This document shows, in pieces, positions 49,866 through 57,956 of a stretch of DNA of 64,000 nt. The DNA is from Candidatus Latescibacterota bacterium (GTDB lineage: Bacteria; Latescibacterota; UBA2968; UBA8231), in the NCBI GenBank assembly GCA_022826515.1, contig JAJDUT010000057.1:73953-137952 (forward strand), given 5' to 3'. A model generated the notes under the pieces. It was not told the DNA's origin and made no database searches. It saw only the letters and a list, made by a program, of their open reading frames with translations. Within the stretch, counting starts at the first letter, position 1; each line of letters opens with the position of its first letter. A program made the position numbers and the translations under genes.

Positions 49866-50883
49866 CGCAATCCATGCCAGTTCCTCCCAAGTAAATCCCT
49901 GCCAGCCGCACGCCGCACAACGAGGTATGGCTCAGGGCCCCTCTGAGCTGCGGCAGGCGGCGCTTGAGGATGGCTACGCCCTCCCGCACCGAATGCACGC
50001 TCTCTTCCAGCGGCAAGTACTCTTGGCGCACCATAAAGAGAAAGGCCGTCTGATAACGACCGGGAAAGGGCTCCTCCAGCATTTCTCCTTCCACTAAGCC
50101 CGGCACAATGTCCTGCACATAGGCCTTGTCGGCGTGCAACAAACGGGCTAGTTCCTCAACGCTTTTTGCACTCTTGCGGCAGAAGTAGAGCAAGCGCTTG
50201 GCCAGCAAATTGTCCGTCTGCCGCAGCGGATGCAGCGGGTTGTGCTGGTTTTTGCACTCGCCTATGACCTCGATGTCAAGCGTCTCGGGTATTTCCATTG
50301 GCATCGTCGTCTCGGGTGCCATGTTCTCCAACTCCTTTCTCAATCTTTTGCGCCCCTGAAAGAGTCGGGCCTTCACCGCCCCCACCGAAAGCCCCATCTC
50401 CTCGGAGATCTCCATAATGGATTTGTCCTCTATGTGAAAGGCGGTGAAAATGCGGCGCGAAGACTCCGACAGACTCTGCGCCGCCTCTGCGATGGCGGCC
50501 CCTAGTTCACGCGATAGCAGCCGCTGCTCCGGCGTGCGTCCCCCCTCCGCTACCATCGCGTACCGGGCGAGCAACTGATCTCGGTGCTGCTGCTTATCGC
50601 ACCGGTCGAGCGCCAAGCGATACGCCAGCGTGCGCAGCCAAGCGTGAAAAGCAGCCCCCGTCTGCAACTCGCCAAGCCGACTCCAAGCGCGGACAAAGGT
50701 CTCCTGCAACAGATCCTGCGCCTCGTCGATCTCGCCGCCGCTCAAGGTACATACATAGGGCCACAGCCGTGCCGAATGCCGCTCGAAGAGCCGCGCAAAG
50801 GCCCATTCGTGGCCTTCCTGTGCGGCGGCCACCAAATGGGCGTCATCTACCGTCTGGCCATGGATTAGCCGGTATTCTCGCAT
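49774..50883 (-). CDS. ECF-family RNA polymerase sigma factor with long C-terminal extension
   Basis: Sigma region 2 is seen as HSARLWPYVCTLSGG and EAQDLLQETFVRAWSRLGEL. Region 4 follows (SIMEISEEMGLSVGAVKARL and FQGRKRLRKELENMA, residues about 150-190). After this a 180-residue extension continues (LLAKRLLYFCRKSAKSVEEL, YLPLEESVHSVREG). The normal ECF length is about 190, so the tail is long. The frame ends with unlikely sequence (RARSGTASVVAAQLGQTSHS), while the other frame continues sensibly, which points to a frameshift near 49905-49940. No anti-sigma gene lies next to it. The extension could replace one. Confidence 0.8.
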   Translation of the reverse strand: MREYRLIHGQTVDDAHLVAAAQEGHEWAFARLFERHSARLWPYVCTLSGGEIDEAQDLLQETFVRAWSRLGELQTGAAFHAWLRTLAYRLALDRCDKQQHRDQLLARYAMVAEGGRTPEQRLLSRELGAAIAEAAQSLSESSRRIFTAFHIEDKSIMEISEEMGLSVGAVKARLFQGRKRLRKELENMAPETTMPMEIPETLDIEVIGECKNQHNPLHPLRQTDNLLAKRLLYFCRKSAKSVEELARLLHADKAYVQDIVPGLVEGEMLEEPFPGRYQTAFLFMVRQEYLPLEESVHSVREGVAILKRRLPQLRGALSHTSLCGVRLAGIYLGGTGMDCVARVDYRARSGTASVVAAQLGQTSHSDLST

Positions 50884-51005
50884 CGCACTTTACGCCTTTC
50901 TGTCTCTTAAGACGGGGCAAAGGCGTTAGAGGTTATATTAGGTGGGAAAATAATGGCAACAACGGAGGGTTCACCTTGCGGTGATCGGAATGACTTAAAC
51001 TCTGG

Positions 51006-51260
51006 TTAAGACCGAATCAGCCGGTCATATTCGTCGTGCTTGCCAACCCAAAACCAGATGAAATCGCTGCCGTCTTTAACGGCGAGTGCTCTGTAATCCA
51101 ATCCCACGCGGATTGACCAAAGTTTGCCGACCTTCTTGAAATGAAGAGAAGGTTGATTCGGGTTGGCTTTGAGCAGGCGAAAATTCCGTCGCGCAGTCCT
51201 TTGAACAGATTCTGGAAGTCGCTCAAAGTGTCTCCAGAAGCGGGGATCTGTTCGGTGCAT
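51006..51260 (-). CDS. ParE/RelE-like toxin
   Basis: A small basic protein of 84 residues: FWRHFERLPESVQRTARRNF, SLHFKKVGKLWSIRVGLDYR, WFWVGKHDEYDRLI. This is the known layout of a RelE/ParE-superfamily toxin usually preceded by a short antitoxin. The ATG directly follows the stop of the upstream gene (TAGATG), giving tight coupling. The upstream gene's last 40 residues are the antitoxin. Confidence 0.8.
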   Translation of the reverse strand: MHRTDPRFWRHFERLPESVQRTARRNFRLLKANPNQPSLHFKKVGKLWSIRVGLDYRALAVKDGSDFIWFWVGKHDEYDRLIRS

Positions 51261-52238
51261 CTAAAGCTCTTTGAGTGTACCTTTTTCTTTAGCTTCAAGA
51301 ACTTCGGCAATCAAGAAATCTAATTTTCCGCTTTCTGAATCCGCTTCAATCTGCCGATCCCAATTTTCCCAGTCCGATTCACTCAACCACTGTCTCAATA
51401 TTTCCTCACCGTAGCGCACGATATTTTTCCTCATTATCCCCTTTAAATTACTGTCATCTTTGATTATTGGACCTGCTTGCCCATGCCATCTCTTCATATG
51501 CCCATATAAATGAGTAGGAAAGATCGTCCTCAGCCAATAAACACTTCGGTTATCTTCCTTTAGGTTCACAATACGTGCTATAGAATCGCCGATACCCTCT
51601 ACCTCCTCGACCGCGATATTCGCGGCATTTTTATCAAAAACATGCTTTTCTGCTTGCCAGTGCGCATAATTGCCTTGGGTAACGATTACGTCGGGCTCGA
51701 GAATTCTTACTTCCTCACCGAGATAACCGCCACAATTCTCGTACATTCGACCGTGTTCTTGAGTTCCTCCTTTAGCATTGGAGCAGCACTTCGCTGTTCT
51801 AAGATGGACGAAGAATTTCTCTATTAACTCTGGCTTGGGAAATTTTTCATCTGCAATGAATGGATAAAGGAGGCTCCGAACTGTCATCAGAGTTTCCGGC
51901 CAGTGATAGTTTTGTACCTTTTTATTCGTTTGTGAGCAGGTCTCGTTCTTGGCAATGGAAATATCTGGCCTCGGAGCAGACAGGGAGATAACCACGATAC
52001 GGGGAATTCGGTCGCCTTTGTACTCCCCGGCTACATAGTATTCGCTGACGTTAACCCCCTCGGTCCGAGGCGCAAAGATAAAGCTCTCAACTCCATTCAA
52101 AGCTGCCACGGCCCGACAGTCCTTTTTTATGGGGCAACCAAACTCGTCGAACATATCGTCGAAGTTGCCCGTATTTTTCACAGGCGAAATACGAGCTTTC
52201 TTGTAATACTTATTAAGCTGGTTTTGCATGTCGTCCAT
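51261..52238 (-). CDS. Uracil-DNA-glycosylase-like protein fused to a toxin-antitoxin antitoxin
   Basis: The first 280 of 325 residues resemble uracil-DNA-glycosylase-superfamily proteins: PRIVVISLSAPRPDI near residue 80, CCSNAKGGTQEHGR, then YENCGGYLGEEVRILEPDVI and VTQGNYAHW, with several Cys. The last 40 residues (DWENWDRQIEADSESGKLDF and LIAEVLEAKEKGTLKEL) look like the antitoxin usually found as a separate gene before this type of toxin. No separate ATG exists there; only a TTG (LSESDW) could start it alone. Low G+C marks it as acquired. Both halves look intact. Confidence 0.65.
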   Translation of the reverse strand: MDDMQNQLNKYYKKARISPVKNTGNFDDMFDEFGCPIKKDCRAVAALNGVESFIFAPRTEGVNVSEYYVAGEYKGDRIPRIVVISLSAPRPDISIAKNETCSQTNKKVQNYHWPETLMTVRSLLYPFIADEKFPKPELIEKFFVHLRTAKCCSNAKGGTQEHGRMYENCGGYLGEEVRILEPDVIVTQGNYAHWQAEKHVFDKNAANIAVEEVEGIGDSIARIVNLKEDNRSVYWLRTIFPTHLYGHMKRWHGQAGPIIKDDSNLKGIMRKNIVRYGEEILRQWLSESDWENWDRQIEADSESGKLDFLIAEVLEAKEKGTLKEL

Positions 52239-52324
52239 AACCGTAATAGGAATACTTCTTTGAATTTACATCTCTACAACTTGCTCGCAAATAAGGTACT
52301 ATCGCGGAATATCTCCGCAGTCGG

Positions 52325-53338
52325 CTAGGGCGTCGGTGCCTCCTCTGGCAGTAGCCCTTCCGCCTTCAACTCCGCCCACAGAGCCGGTGGAATCTCCGCC
52401 TGCATCACGCGCGCGTTGTCCTCCAACTCGGCCACCGACGCCGCGCCAGGCACCGCCGAAATCACCGCCTCGTGCCCAAAGGGAAATTGCAGTGCCGCGG
52501 CCCGCAGCTCAACGCCGTGCCGGTCGCAGACAGCCTTGAGCGCCTTGGCTTGTTGCACCAGATGATCAGGCGCGGGCAGGTAATCAAAAGACACCGGCTG
52601 GCTCAAATCGCGGGCGAGGATGCCGCTGTTGTACGGCCCGCCCATGGTCAGCTTCACCCCGCGCTCGACGCACAGCGGCAAAAACTTGGGCAACGCCGAC
52701 TGGTCCAGCAGCGTGTAGCGACCGGCCAATAGGATGTAATCCAAATCAAAGCGTTCGACCATCCGCCCAGTGCGCTCCCACTCGTTCATGCCCATGCCGA
52801 TGGCCTTGACCGTACCCGCTGCCCGCAATTCGACCGCAGCCTCCAGCGCCTCGATAAAGTCCTCATCCGTGTGCTGCCCCTTGAAATCGCTGTCGTGGAC
52901 AAAGAAAATATCCACCGCCGCCAATCCCAGCCGTTCCAAGCTCGAATCGAGCGAGGCCCGCAGCCCCTCGGCGCTAAAGTCAAAATCGTAGGTATAGTGC
53001 GGAATCCCATCCTCGCTGTAAGGTGCCAAATCGTCCGGGTTTTCAGGCCGCAACACCCGCGATCCCTTGGTCGAGATGGCAAACGACTCGCGTGGGAACT
53101 CGCCAAGCACTCGCCCGTAGCGCACCTCGCTGCGCCCGTCGCCGTACATCGGCGCAGTATCGAAATAGCGCACGCCCATCTGATAGGCCCGGCGGATGAT
53201 GGCCAATGCATCGTCGTAGCCGCTGCCCACAAAAATCCCGTCGGCTAAGACCATCCCGCCCAACGGCGCGCCGCCCAACCCCAGCCGCGTCACTTCCACG
53301 CCCGTATTGCCAATCGCTACTTTCTCAAAAGGGTCCAT
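52325..53338 (-). CDS. Aldo/keto reductase
   Basis: The 337-residue TIM-barrel enzyme begins VAIGNTGVEVTRLGLGGAPL. RYFDTAPMYGDGRSE provides Asp and Tyr of the catalytic tetrad. AISTKGSRVLR gives the Lys, and DIFFVHDSDF the His. It is like L-fucose/galactose dehydrogenase-type members in layout. I start it at 53338 (MDPFEKVAIG), two bases after the stop of the amidohydrolase, so they are coupled. It is the last gene of the catabolic run that begins at 60212. Confidence 0.88.
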   Translation of the reverse strand: MDPFEKVAIGNTGVEVTRLGLGGAPLGGMVLADGIFVGSGYDDALAIIRRAYQMGVRYFDTAPMYGDGRSEVRYGRVLGEFPRESFAISTKGSRVLRPENPDDLAPYSEDGIPHYTYDFDFSAEGLRASLDSSLERLGLAAVDIFFVHDSDFKGQHTDEDFIEALEAAVELRAAGTVKAIGMGMNEWERTGRMVERFDLDYILLAGRYTLLDQSALPKFLPLCVERGVKLTMGGPYNSGILARDLSQPVSFDYLPAPDHLVQQAKALKAVCDRHGVELRAAALQFPFGHEAVISAVPGAASVAELEDNARVMQAEIPPALWAELKAEGLLPEEAPTP

Positions 53339-53340
53339 AT

Positions 53341-54237
53341 TTACTCCAGTCCGTAGAGCCGCTCGGCATTGCCAGCGAGCAATTTGGCCTGCTCTTCCTC
53401 CGACCGCCCGGAGACGATCTCTCGCAACGCAGCCACCCACGCGCCCAAACTCGCCCCGAAGTTGCACACCGGCCAGTCGCCGCCGAACACCACCCGATCC
53501 GGCCCAAAGCTGTCCAAGCAGTGATTGACCGTCGGTGCCAGCGCGTCGGCGCTCCACCCTGCGGATGCCCGAGCGACGATCCCGGATATTTTGCAGATTA
53601 CGTGTTCCCGTGCACCCAATGTGGCTATGTCGCCCTGCCACTGCTCTTTGGTATGGCTGAACGGGTTGGCTGGATCGTGTTCAGCCGCGCCGTTGACGAT
53701 CTGCGGGTCGGCGTTGCCGCAGTGATCGACAATGAAACGCGTGCCCGGACACTGATCCACCAAACCGACCGCATCGCCTAACTCACCCGGCCGCAGGCAC
53801 AGATCAAAGCTCATGCCGATCTCGCCCAAGTACTGCACATCCCGGACGAAACGCTCCTGCAAACAATGACCCGGCTCGGCGTCAGGCACGTGCAACACCT
53901 GCCGCACGCCCTTGATAGCATCCTCGTCCTTAAAGCGGTCGATATAATCGCGGAAACCCTCCTCCCCCGGACTGCCCCCAATCACCGCCGCGGCCATTGG
54001 ATTGTCGTCGGCCCTGCACAGGTCAGCGACAAACTCTGCTTCCGCAATGTGCTGCTCAGCGGCGACATCGACTTCCATGTAAATGGTGCGGGCGATACCA
54101 GCCCCGGCACCCGCGGCCAAGTAATCGCTCATCAAGTAATTTTTCCGCAGCGGCTCCATGCCCTCGCCCTCCAGCCACGGCAGTGCGAACTGCGCCAAAT
54201 CCCACATGTGTTGATGCGTATCGACGATAGGTAGCAT
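53341..54237 (-). CDS. Amidohydrolase-2-family TIM-barrel hydrolase
   Basis: A 298-residue enzyme with IVDTHQHMWDLAQFALPWL at the start (metal His-x-His), then FIVDHCGNADPQIV and VVFGGDWPVCNFG in order (His, Asp). It resembles L-rhamnono/fuconolactone hydrolases and related dihydroxy-lactonases. The neighbour, an aldo/keto reductase of a sugar-dehydrogenase type, suggests that a sugar lactone is made and opened. It lies directly before the reductase. Confidence 0.87.
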   Translation of the reverse strand: MLPIVDTHQHMWDLAQFALPWLEGEGMEPLRKNYLMSDYLAAGAGAGIARTIYMEVDVAAEQHIAEAEFVADLCRADDNPMAAAVIGGSPGEEGFRDYIDRFKDEDAIKGVRQVLHVPDAEPGHCLQERFVRDVQYLGEIGMSFDLCLRPGELGDAVGLVDQCPGTRFIVDHCGNADPQIVNGAAEHDPANPFSHTKEQWQGDIATLGAREHVICKISGIVARASAGWSADALAPTVNHCLDSFGPDRVVFGGDWPVCNFGASLGAWVAALREIVSGRSEEEQAKLLAGNAERLYGLE

Positions 54238-54280
54238 GATCCTTCCTTATCTATAATATGAGAGACCTGTGATTTATCTT

Positions 54281-55780
54281 TCACTCTTCACACTTCAACG
54301 GTGCGAAGACCGCTTCCATCCACTCCGGCAACTCTCCGTTCGCCTCCAACGACTGGATGGCTTCGGCAACTTTCTCCTTGGGTATAGTGTCGAAGAAAGC
54401 CGCCGTGGGTACTAGGGCATCATTCAAATCATTGGGTTCAAACTTGTCTAGTGCCCGACCGTATTGACGCATAGAGCGAGCTACGATCTGCCTCCCTGTT
54501 TGCGACGAAAAGTAGAGAAACAAGTGCTCTATGTATGCGGTACCCAACAGGTTGGGCTGGAATCCATGGTAGCAAGTTAAGTTCAACGCCTTGGTCTTAT
54601 TTAATACGACCTTATAACCGTTGCGTGAGAATACACCTAACAAAAGGGACGACGGACTTCGCTTCTCTGTTTTGTACCACGGCGTTCTATTTTTCGTCAG
54701 AAATCGCTCGTGATAGCCCTCGCTCTCCCCAAACCGGATGTAATCCGCAGCGGCTTTGGAAGGATTGCCACTGACCGAGAACAAGAAGACGGGGTTATCC
54801 GCAAAATCCGAATCCCGAAAAACGGCTGTTCTAATCTGCGAGCTCTTGGCGATGCAGGGCACGTATTCGGTCGTGCTAAGGCATCTTGTCGATACATTGG
54901 TAGAATTTAGGACGAAGAACGCATTTGCTCCTGTAGCAATGCCGCGGCTAAACTTTCCAAAATGTGCGAGCGTGGTCGTTTTCTGGTGATCGACGCTGAA
55001 CGCTGTCCCTTGAAAGTGAGGCAGCCACTTGGCCTGCGGATCCAATGCCGAGCGAGGAACTTCAGCAACTGGTTGCAGACTCTCGAATGCGGTAAGCTCG
55101 TCTATAGATTGTAGGCGGAAAAACTGGACATCGATATGGTAAACCGCTCTATCATATAAAATTATACCCACAGACGTGGTAGCATCCGGGAAAATGTCTT
55201 TCTCGCAATCGAAGCTGATAATGCTGCACAAGTGCCCGGATTCAACGAGTTTTTGCTTTACCAACGTGCCGTATCCCGCGTTCAAGAACTCAAGCGGCAT
55301 GATATACGCCAAGCGACCGCGTGCAGAGAGTTCAGAAAGTGACTTGAGCAGAAAGGCCGAAGCAGTGTTCATATATCCAGAGAGCTTGATGCCGAGCTTT
55401 TTCTTAAACTCTCGAATGACCACATCCCTATTAAGAAACTTCTGAAAGCGCATGTATGGTGGGTTGCAAACAATGCTAGCATATTGGCCACCCCAAGACC
55501 GCAAATAGTCTTCAATTGCAACAAAATCCGCGCGTTCCCCTGTGTTTCGCTCCCAGAACTCGACGATGGTAGCATCAACTTCACACCCTGTGAACTGAAC
55601 GTCAGCGCGATCATTAATCGCCGCACGAAACGCCCCTAACCCAAAAGCTGGATCAAACATCTCATTCGCCTCCGAATCCAGCACCCAATCCGCCATAAAA
55701 GCGGCTACTGCATCTGGAGTAAAAAACTGTCCAAACCGCTTCTGGTGCTTCTCTCCAACTATTTGAAGATAATCAGACAT
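54281..55780 (-). CDS. N6-adenine DNA methyltransferase (gamma type)
   Basis: A 499-residue methyltransferase with GQFFTPDAVAAFMADWV (start of class), MFDPAFGLGAFRAAI (SAM-binding, about 42-55), CNPPYMRFQKFL (catalytic NPPY, 106-109), and a large target-recognition part to the end. The order is gamma. I start at the ATG at 55780 (MSDYLQIVGE), which overlaps the restriction enzyme's stop by 8 bases. It should protect against the enzyme that precedes it. A+T-rich compared with its neighbours. Confidence 0.88.
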   Translation of the reverse strand: MSDYLQIVGEKHQKRFGQFFTPDAVAAFMADWVLDSEANEMFDPAFGLGAFRAAINDRADVQFTGCEVDATIVEFWERNTGERADFVAIEDYLRSWGGQYASIVCNPPYMRFQKFLNRDVVIREFKKKLGIKLSGYMNTASAFLLKSLSELSARGRLAYIMPLEFLNAGYGTLVKQKLVESGHLCSIISFDCEKDIFPDATTSVGIILYDRAVYHIDVQFFRLQSIDELTAFESLQPVAEVPRSALDPQAKWLPHFQGTAFSVDHQKTTTLAHFGKFSRGIATGANAFFVLNSTNVSTRCLSTTEYVPCIAKSSQIRTAVFRDSDFADNPVFLFSVSGNPSKAAADYIRFGESEGYHERFLTKNRTPWYKTEKRSPSSLLLGVFSRNGYKVVLNKTKALNLTCYHGFQPNLLGTAYIEHLFLYFSSQTGRQIVARSMRQYGRALDKFEPNDLNDALVPTAAFFDTIPKEKVAEAIQSLEANGELPEWMEAVFAPLKCEE

Positions 55781-56840
55781 GATCAATAATTTCTTGTGCA
55801 AAAATATCGGAGTCAAGATATCCGCGACCTCCATGGAACGTTACATAAAAAAGAAGTCTGCCTCGATCTAGTTCCTTCAACGCAGAGCAATGTTCTGGCA
55901 TATCAATACGTCCCAGTATTTCTTTACCTACCTGAACGTCAATTTTTATCGTAGTCTTTCTTTGATTCTTGACGTCTCGTTCAACAGAGAAAATGACTCC
56001 TTCATTCTTCGGATTAGAACTAATTGTGAGAATATCCTTAAACGGAATGACATAGGCTTTATCGAAAAAGACTTGGAGATAGAAGTGCTTCACATCAAAG
56101 TGCTGTATCCAACGGTTTACAAGTGCCAAGTCTTCTATTTTAGGGGTAATGCTCAGATGGTCTCTCTTGTGCAGTATTTTAATTTGATCTTTTAAACCTT
56201 TCAGTTGCTGACTAAGACGTCTCAAATCTGCTGAAGAGGACCATGAACTTGCACGAAAATCGAGTTCACGGAACGTATTGACTGTTGCATGTTTAATCAT
56301 ACGATGAACTTCTGGACTTTTCTCCAAGAGCAAACTTGATAGTGGTTCCTGTATCAAGTCACCTTGAATTCTACTGCATTCCGCTTCTGCTTCTCGGGTA
56401 CGATTATTCATAAAGGAAGCGTACTTATTTGCAAGAAAACTGCTAGATCTAACCTCGATAGCCGCAATTGCTTTTTGGACAATATCATCATCGATATCCA
56501 AGCAATCAGTATCCGGAGCATCAGATCGTCTAAAGATCAAAAGATCTGGCTTCTTGCCTATATTATTTAGCTCATCTTGGTACTCTGAATAAAATTCTGC
56601 AAATCCTGGATCACCTGCCGCAAGGTTGTCAGAGCGTCCATATTGTACCGCGCAGTACTCCGTAGAATGTGTATTCACTGCATTGAGTACAATTTGCTCC
56701 GCCCAATCGCCTTGCTCCTTATTTGTCAGAAAATCCGAACTCGCCATAGTCGGAGGTCTTCCCTTTAATTGAATATCTGTATCAATCTCAATCGGAAAAG
56801 AGATTATCAGGGAAGCGATTGTACCCCTATATGTCGTCAT
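55773..56840 (-). CDS. Type II restriction endonuclease, possibly AccI family
   Basis: A 355-residue protein that precedes and overlaps an N6-adenine methyltransferase. LNNIGKKPDLLIFRRSD (Pro98-Asp99) and AIAAIEVRSSSFLANKY (Glu129-Val-Arg131) form a PD-(D/E)xK-like core, with Arg replacing Lys. The sequence is reminiscent of the AccI family, but I hold this loosely. The ATG at 56840 has an AAGGAG site and overlaps the end of the lyase-like gene by 14 bases. This pair stands in the middle of a catabolic operon. Confidence 0.75.
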   Translation of the reverse strand: MTTYRGTIASLIISFPIEIDTDIQLKGRPPTMASSDFLTNKEQGDWAEQIVLNAVNTHSTEYCAVQYGRSDNLAAGDPGFAEFYSEYQDELNNIGKKPDLLIFRRSDAPDTDCLDIDDDIVQKAIAAIEVRSSSFLANKYASFMNNRTREAEAECSRIQGDLIQEPLSSLLLEKSPEVHRMIKHATVNTFRELDFRASSWSSSADLRRLSQQLKGLKDQIKILHKRDHLSITPKIEDLALVNRWIQHFDVKHFYLQVFFDKAYVIPFKDILTISSNPKNEGVIFSVERDVKNQRKTTIKIDVQVGKEILGRIDMPEHCSALKELDRGRLLFYVTFHGGRGYLDSDIFAQEIIDHV

Positions 56841-57954
56841 AACTAATATCTCCTTGTCTCAACTCGTCTGGCACCCTACACTCGTACACCTGCGCCCACC
56901 CACTTTGATCCGACGTAAAGACCACATAGCGTCCATCCGGCGAAAAATTCGGATGCGGATGCGTGTGCTGCGGCGCATAGACCTCGACCGGGCCGTCGTC
57001 GTACGGACAGTGGTCGGTGTTCCAGTGCTTGCCTTCGTTACTCGACTGCGACAGGCAGAGCAGTTGCGGTGCGCCGACCCCGTCGTTGGGGTCAAATACC
57101 TGCAACCCGCTATCGGGAAACGTCGTATCCGCCACCATCCGCGCGCCATCGCGGCTGACCATCGGATGCCAAGCGTTGAACGAACAGACCGGGCGCACGG
57201 CCCCAGTATCGACATCGACGCCAATGACCCCGTGCGGCCAGCGCGTCGTCAGCAGTTCGCGCTTGCGCGGATGCCAAGTCTCGTGGACGATCCACTCGTT
57301 CCCCTCGCGCGCGTACGCCAGCCGATGGTCGCTTCCATCCCGATTCACCACCCACATCCGCTCGTAGTACGGCCCAGCGTAGCGCAACAGCGAACTGTCG
57401 TTCGGATGAAATTCTGGATGGCCAATCGAATCCCGCTCCACGATTACCTCACTCGCGCCGCTACAGGTATCGATCACCACCAAGCGCGCCACATGGCCCA
57501 TCCTCACCGGCACCGCCCACCACTGGTCGTCGTAACTGAGTGCCGTCGTCCCCATCGCCGCTGCGACCATGCCCTTTTCGCGCATGGCCTCGGTGGCAAA
57601 AGAAGCCAACTGCTCTTCCCGACAAGTTTCAGTATCCACCCGCCAAGCCCCTTGCCCATCGGTGAAATAGACATAGCGGCCATCGTGCGACGGCGCAATC
57701 GAAAACTCGGCCAGTCCCTCGTGCTCAGTTAGCTGCAACAACTGCCCAGAATCGCGCAATTCCAGAAAAAGTTCCGGCCGGCCCGTGCGGTGCGAGACAA
57801 ACACCAGATGCCGCATCGCGTCGTCGTACGCGGGAATATAATAGAACGGATGATGGTGAATGGACGCGTGCGCGGTAACTTGGCGGACTTCAGCACCCGT
57901 CTGTGCGTCGCGCAAGGTCCGCGACTCGGGCGGATAAAGCGTACCCCGTCCCAC
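56827..57954 (-). CDS. Oligogalacturonate-lyase-like seven-bladed beta-propeller enzyme
   Basis: A 375-residue protein without a signal peptide. It starts with VTAHASIHHHPFYYIPAYDD and RHLVFVSHRTGRPELFLEL; later FSIAPSHDGRYVYFTDGQG, VGHPEFHPNDSSLLRYAGP, YERMWVVNRDGSDHRLAY and THPHPNFSPDGRYVVFTSDQ. These agree with oligogalacturonate lyase, which splits digalacturonate to keto-deoxy-uronate by a metal-bound His cluster. It begins at a GTG, two bases after the oxidoreductase stop. The likely role is in pectin or uronate breakdown. Confidence 0.82.
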   Translation of the reverse strand: MGRGTLYPPESRTLRDAQTGAEVRQVTAHASIHHHPFYYIPAYDDAMRHLVFVSHRTGRPELFLELRDSGQLLQLTEHEGLAEFSIAPSHDGRYVYFTDGQGAWRVDTETCREEQLASFATEAMREKGMVAAAMGTTALSYDDQWWAVPVRMGHVARLVVIDTCSGASEVIVERDSIGHPEFHPNDSSLLRYAGPYYERMWVVNRDGSDHRLAYAREGNEWIVHETWHPRKRELLTTRWPHGVIGVDVDTGAVRPVCSFNAWHPMVSRDGARMVADTTFPDSGLQVFDPNDGVGAPQLLCLSQSSNEGKHWNTDHCPYDDGPVEVYAPQHTHPHPNFSPDGRYVVFTSDQSGWAQVYECRVPDELRQGDISYDDI

Positions 57955-57956
57955 GG

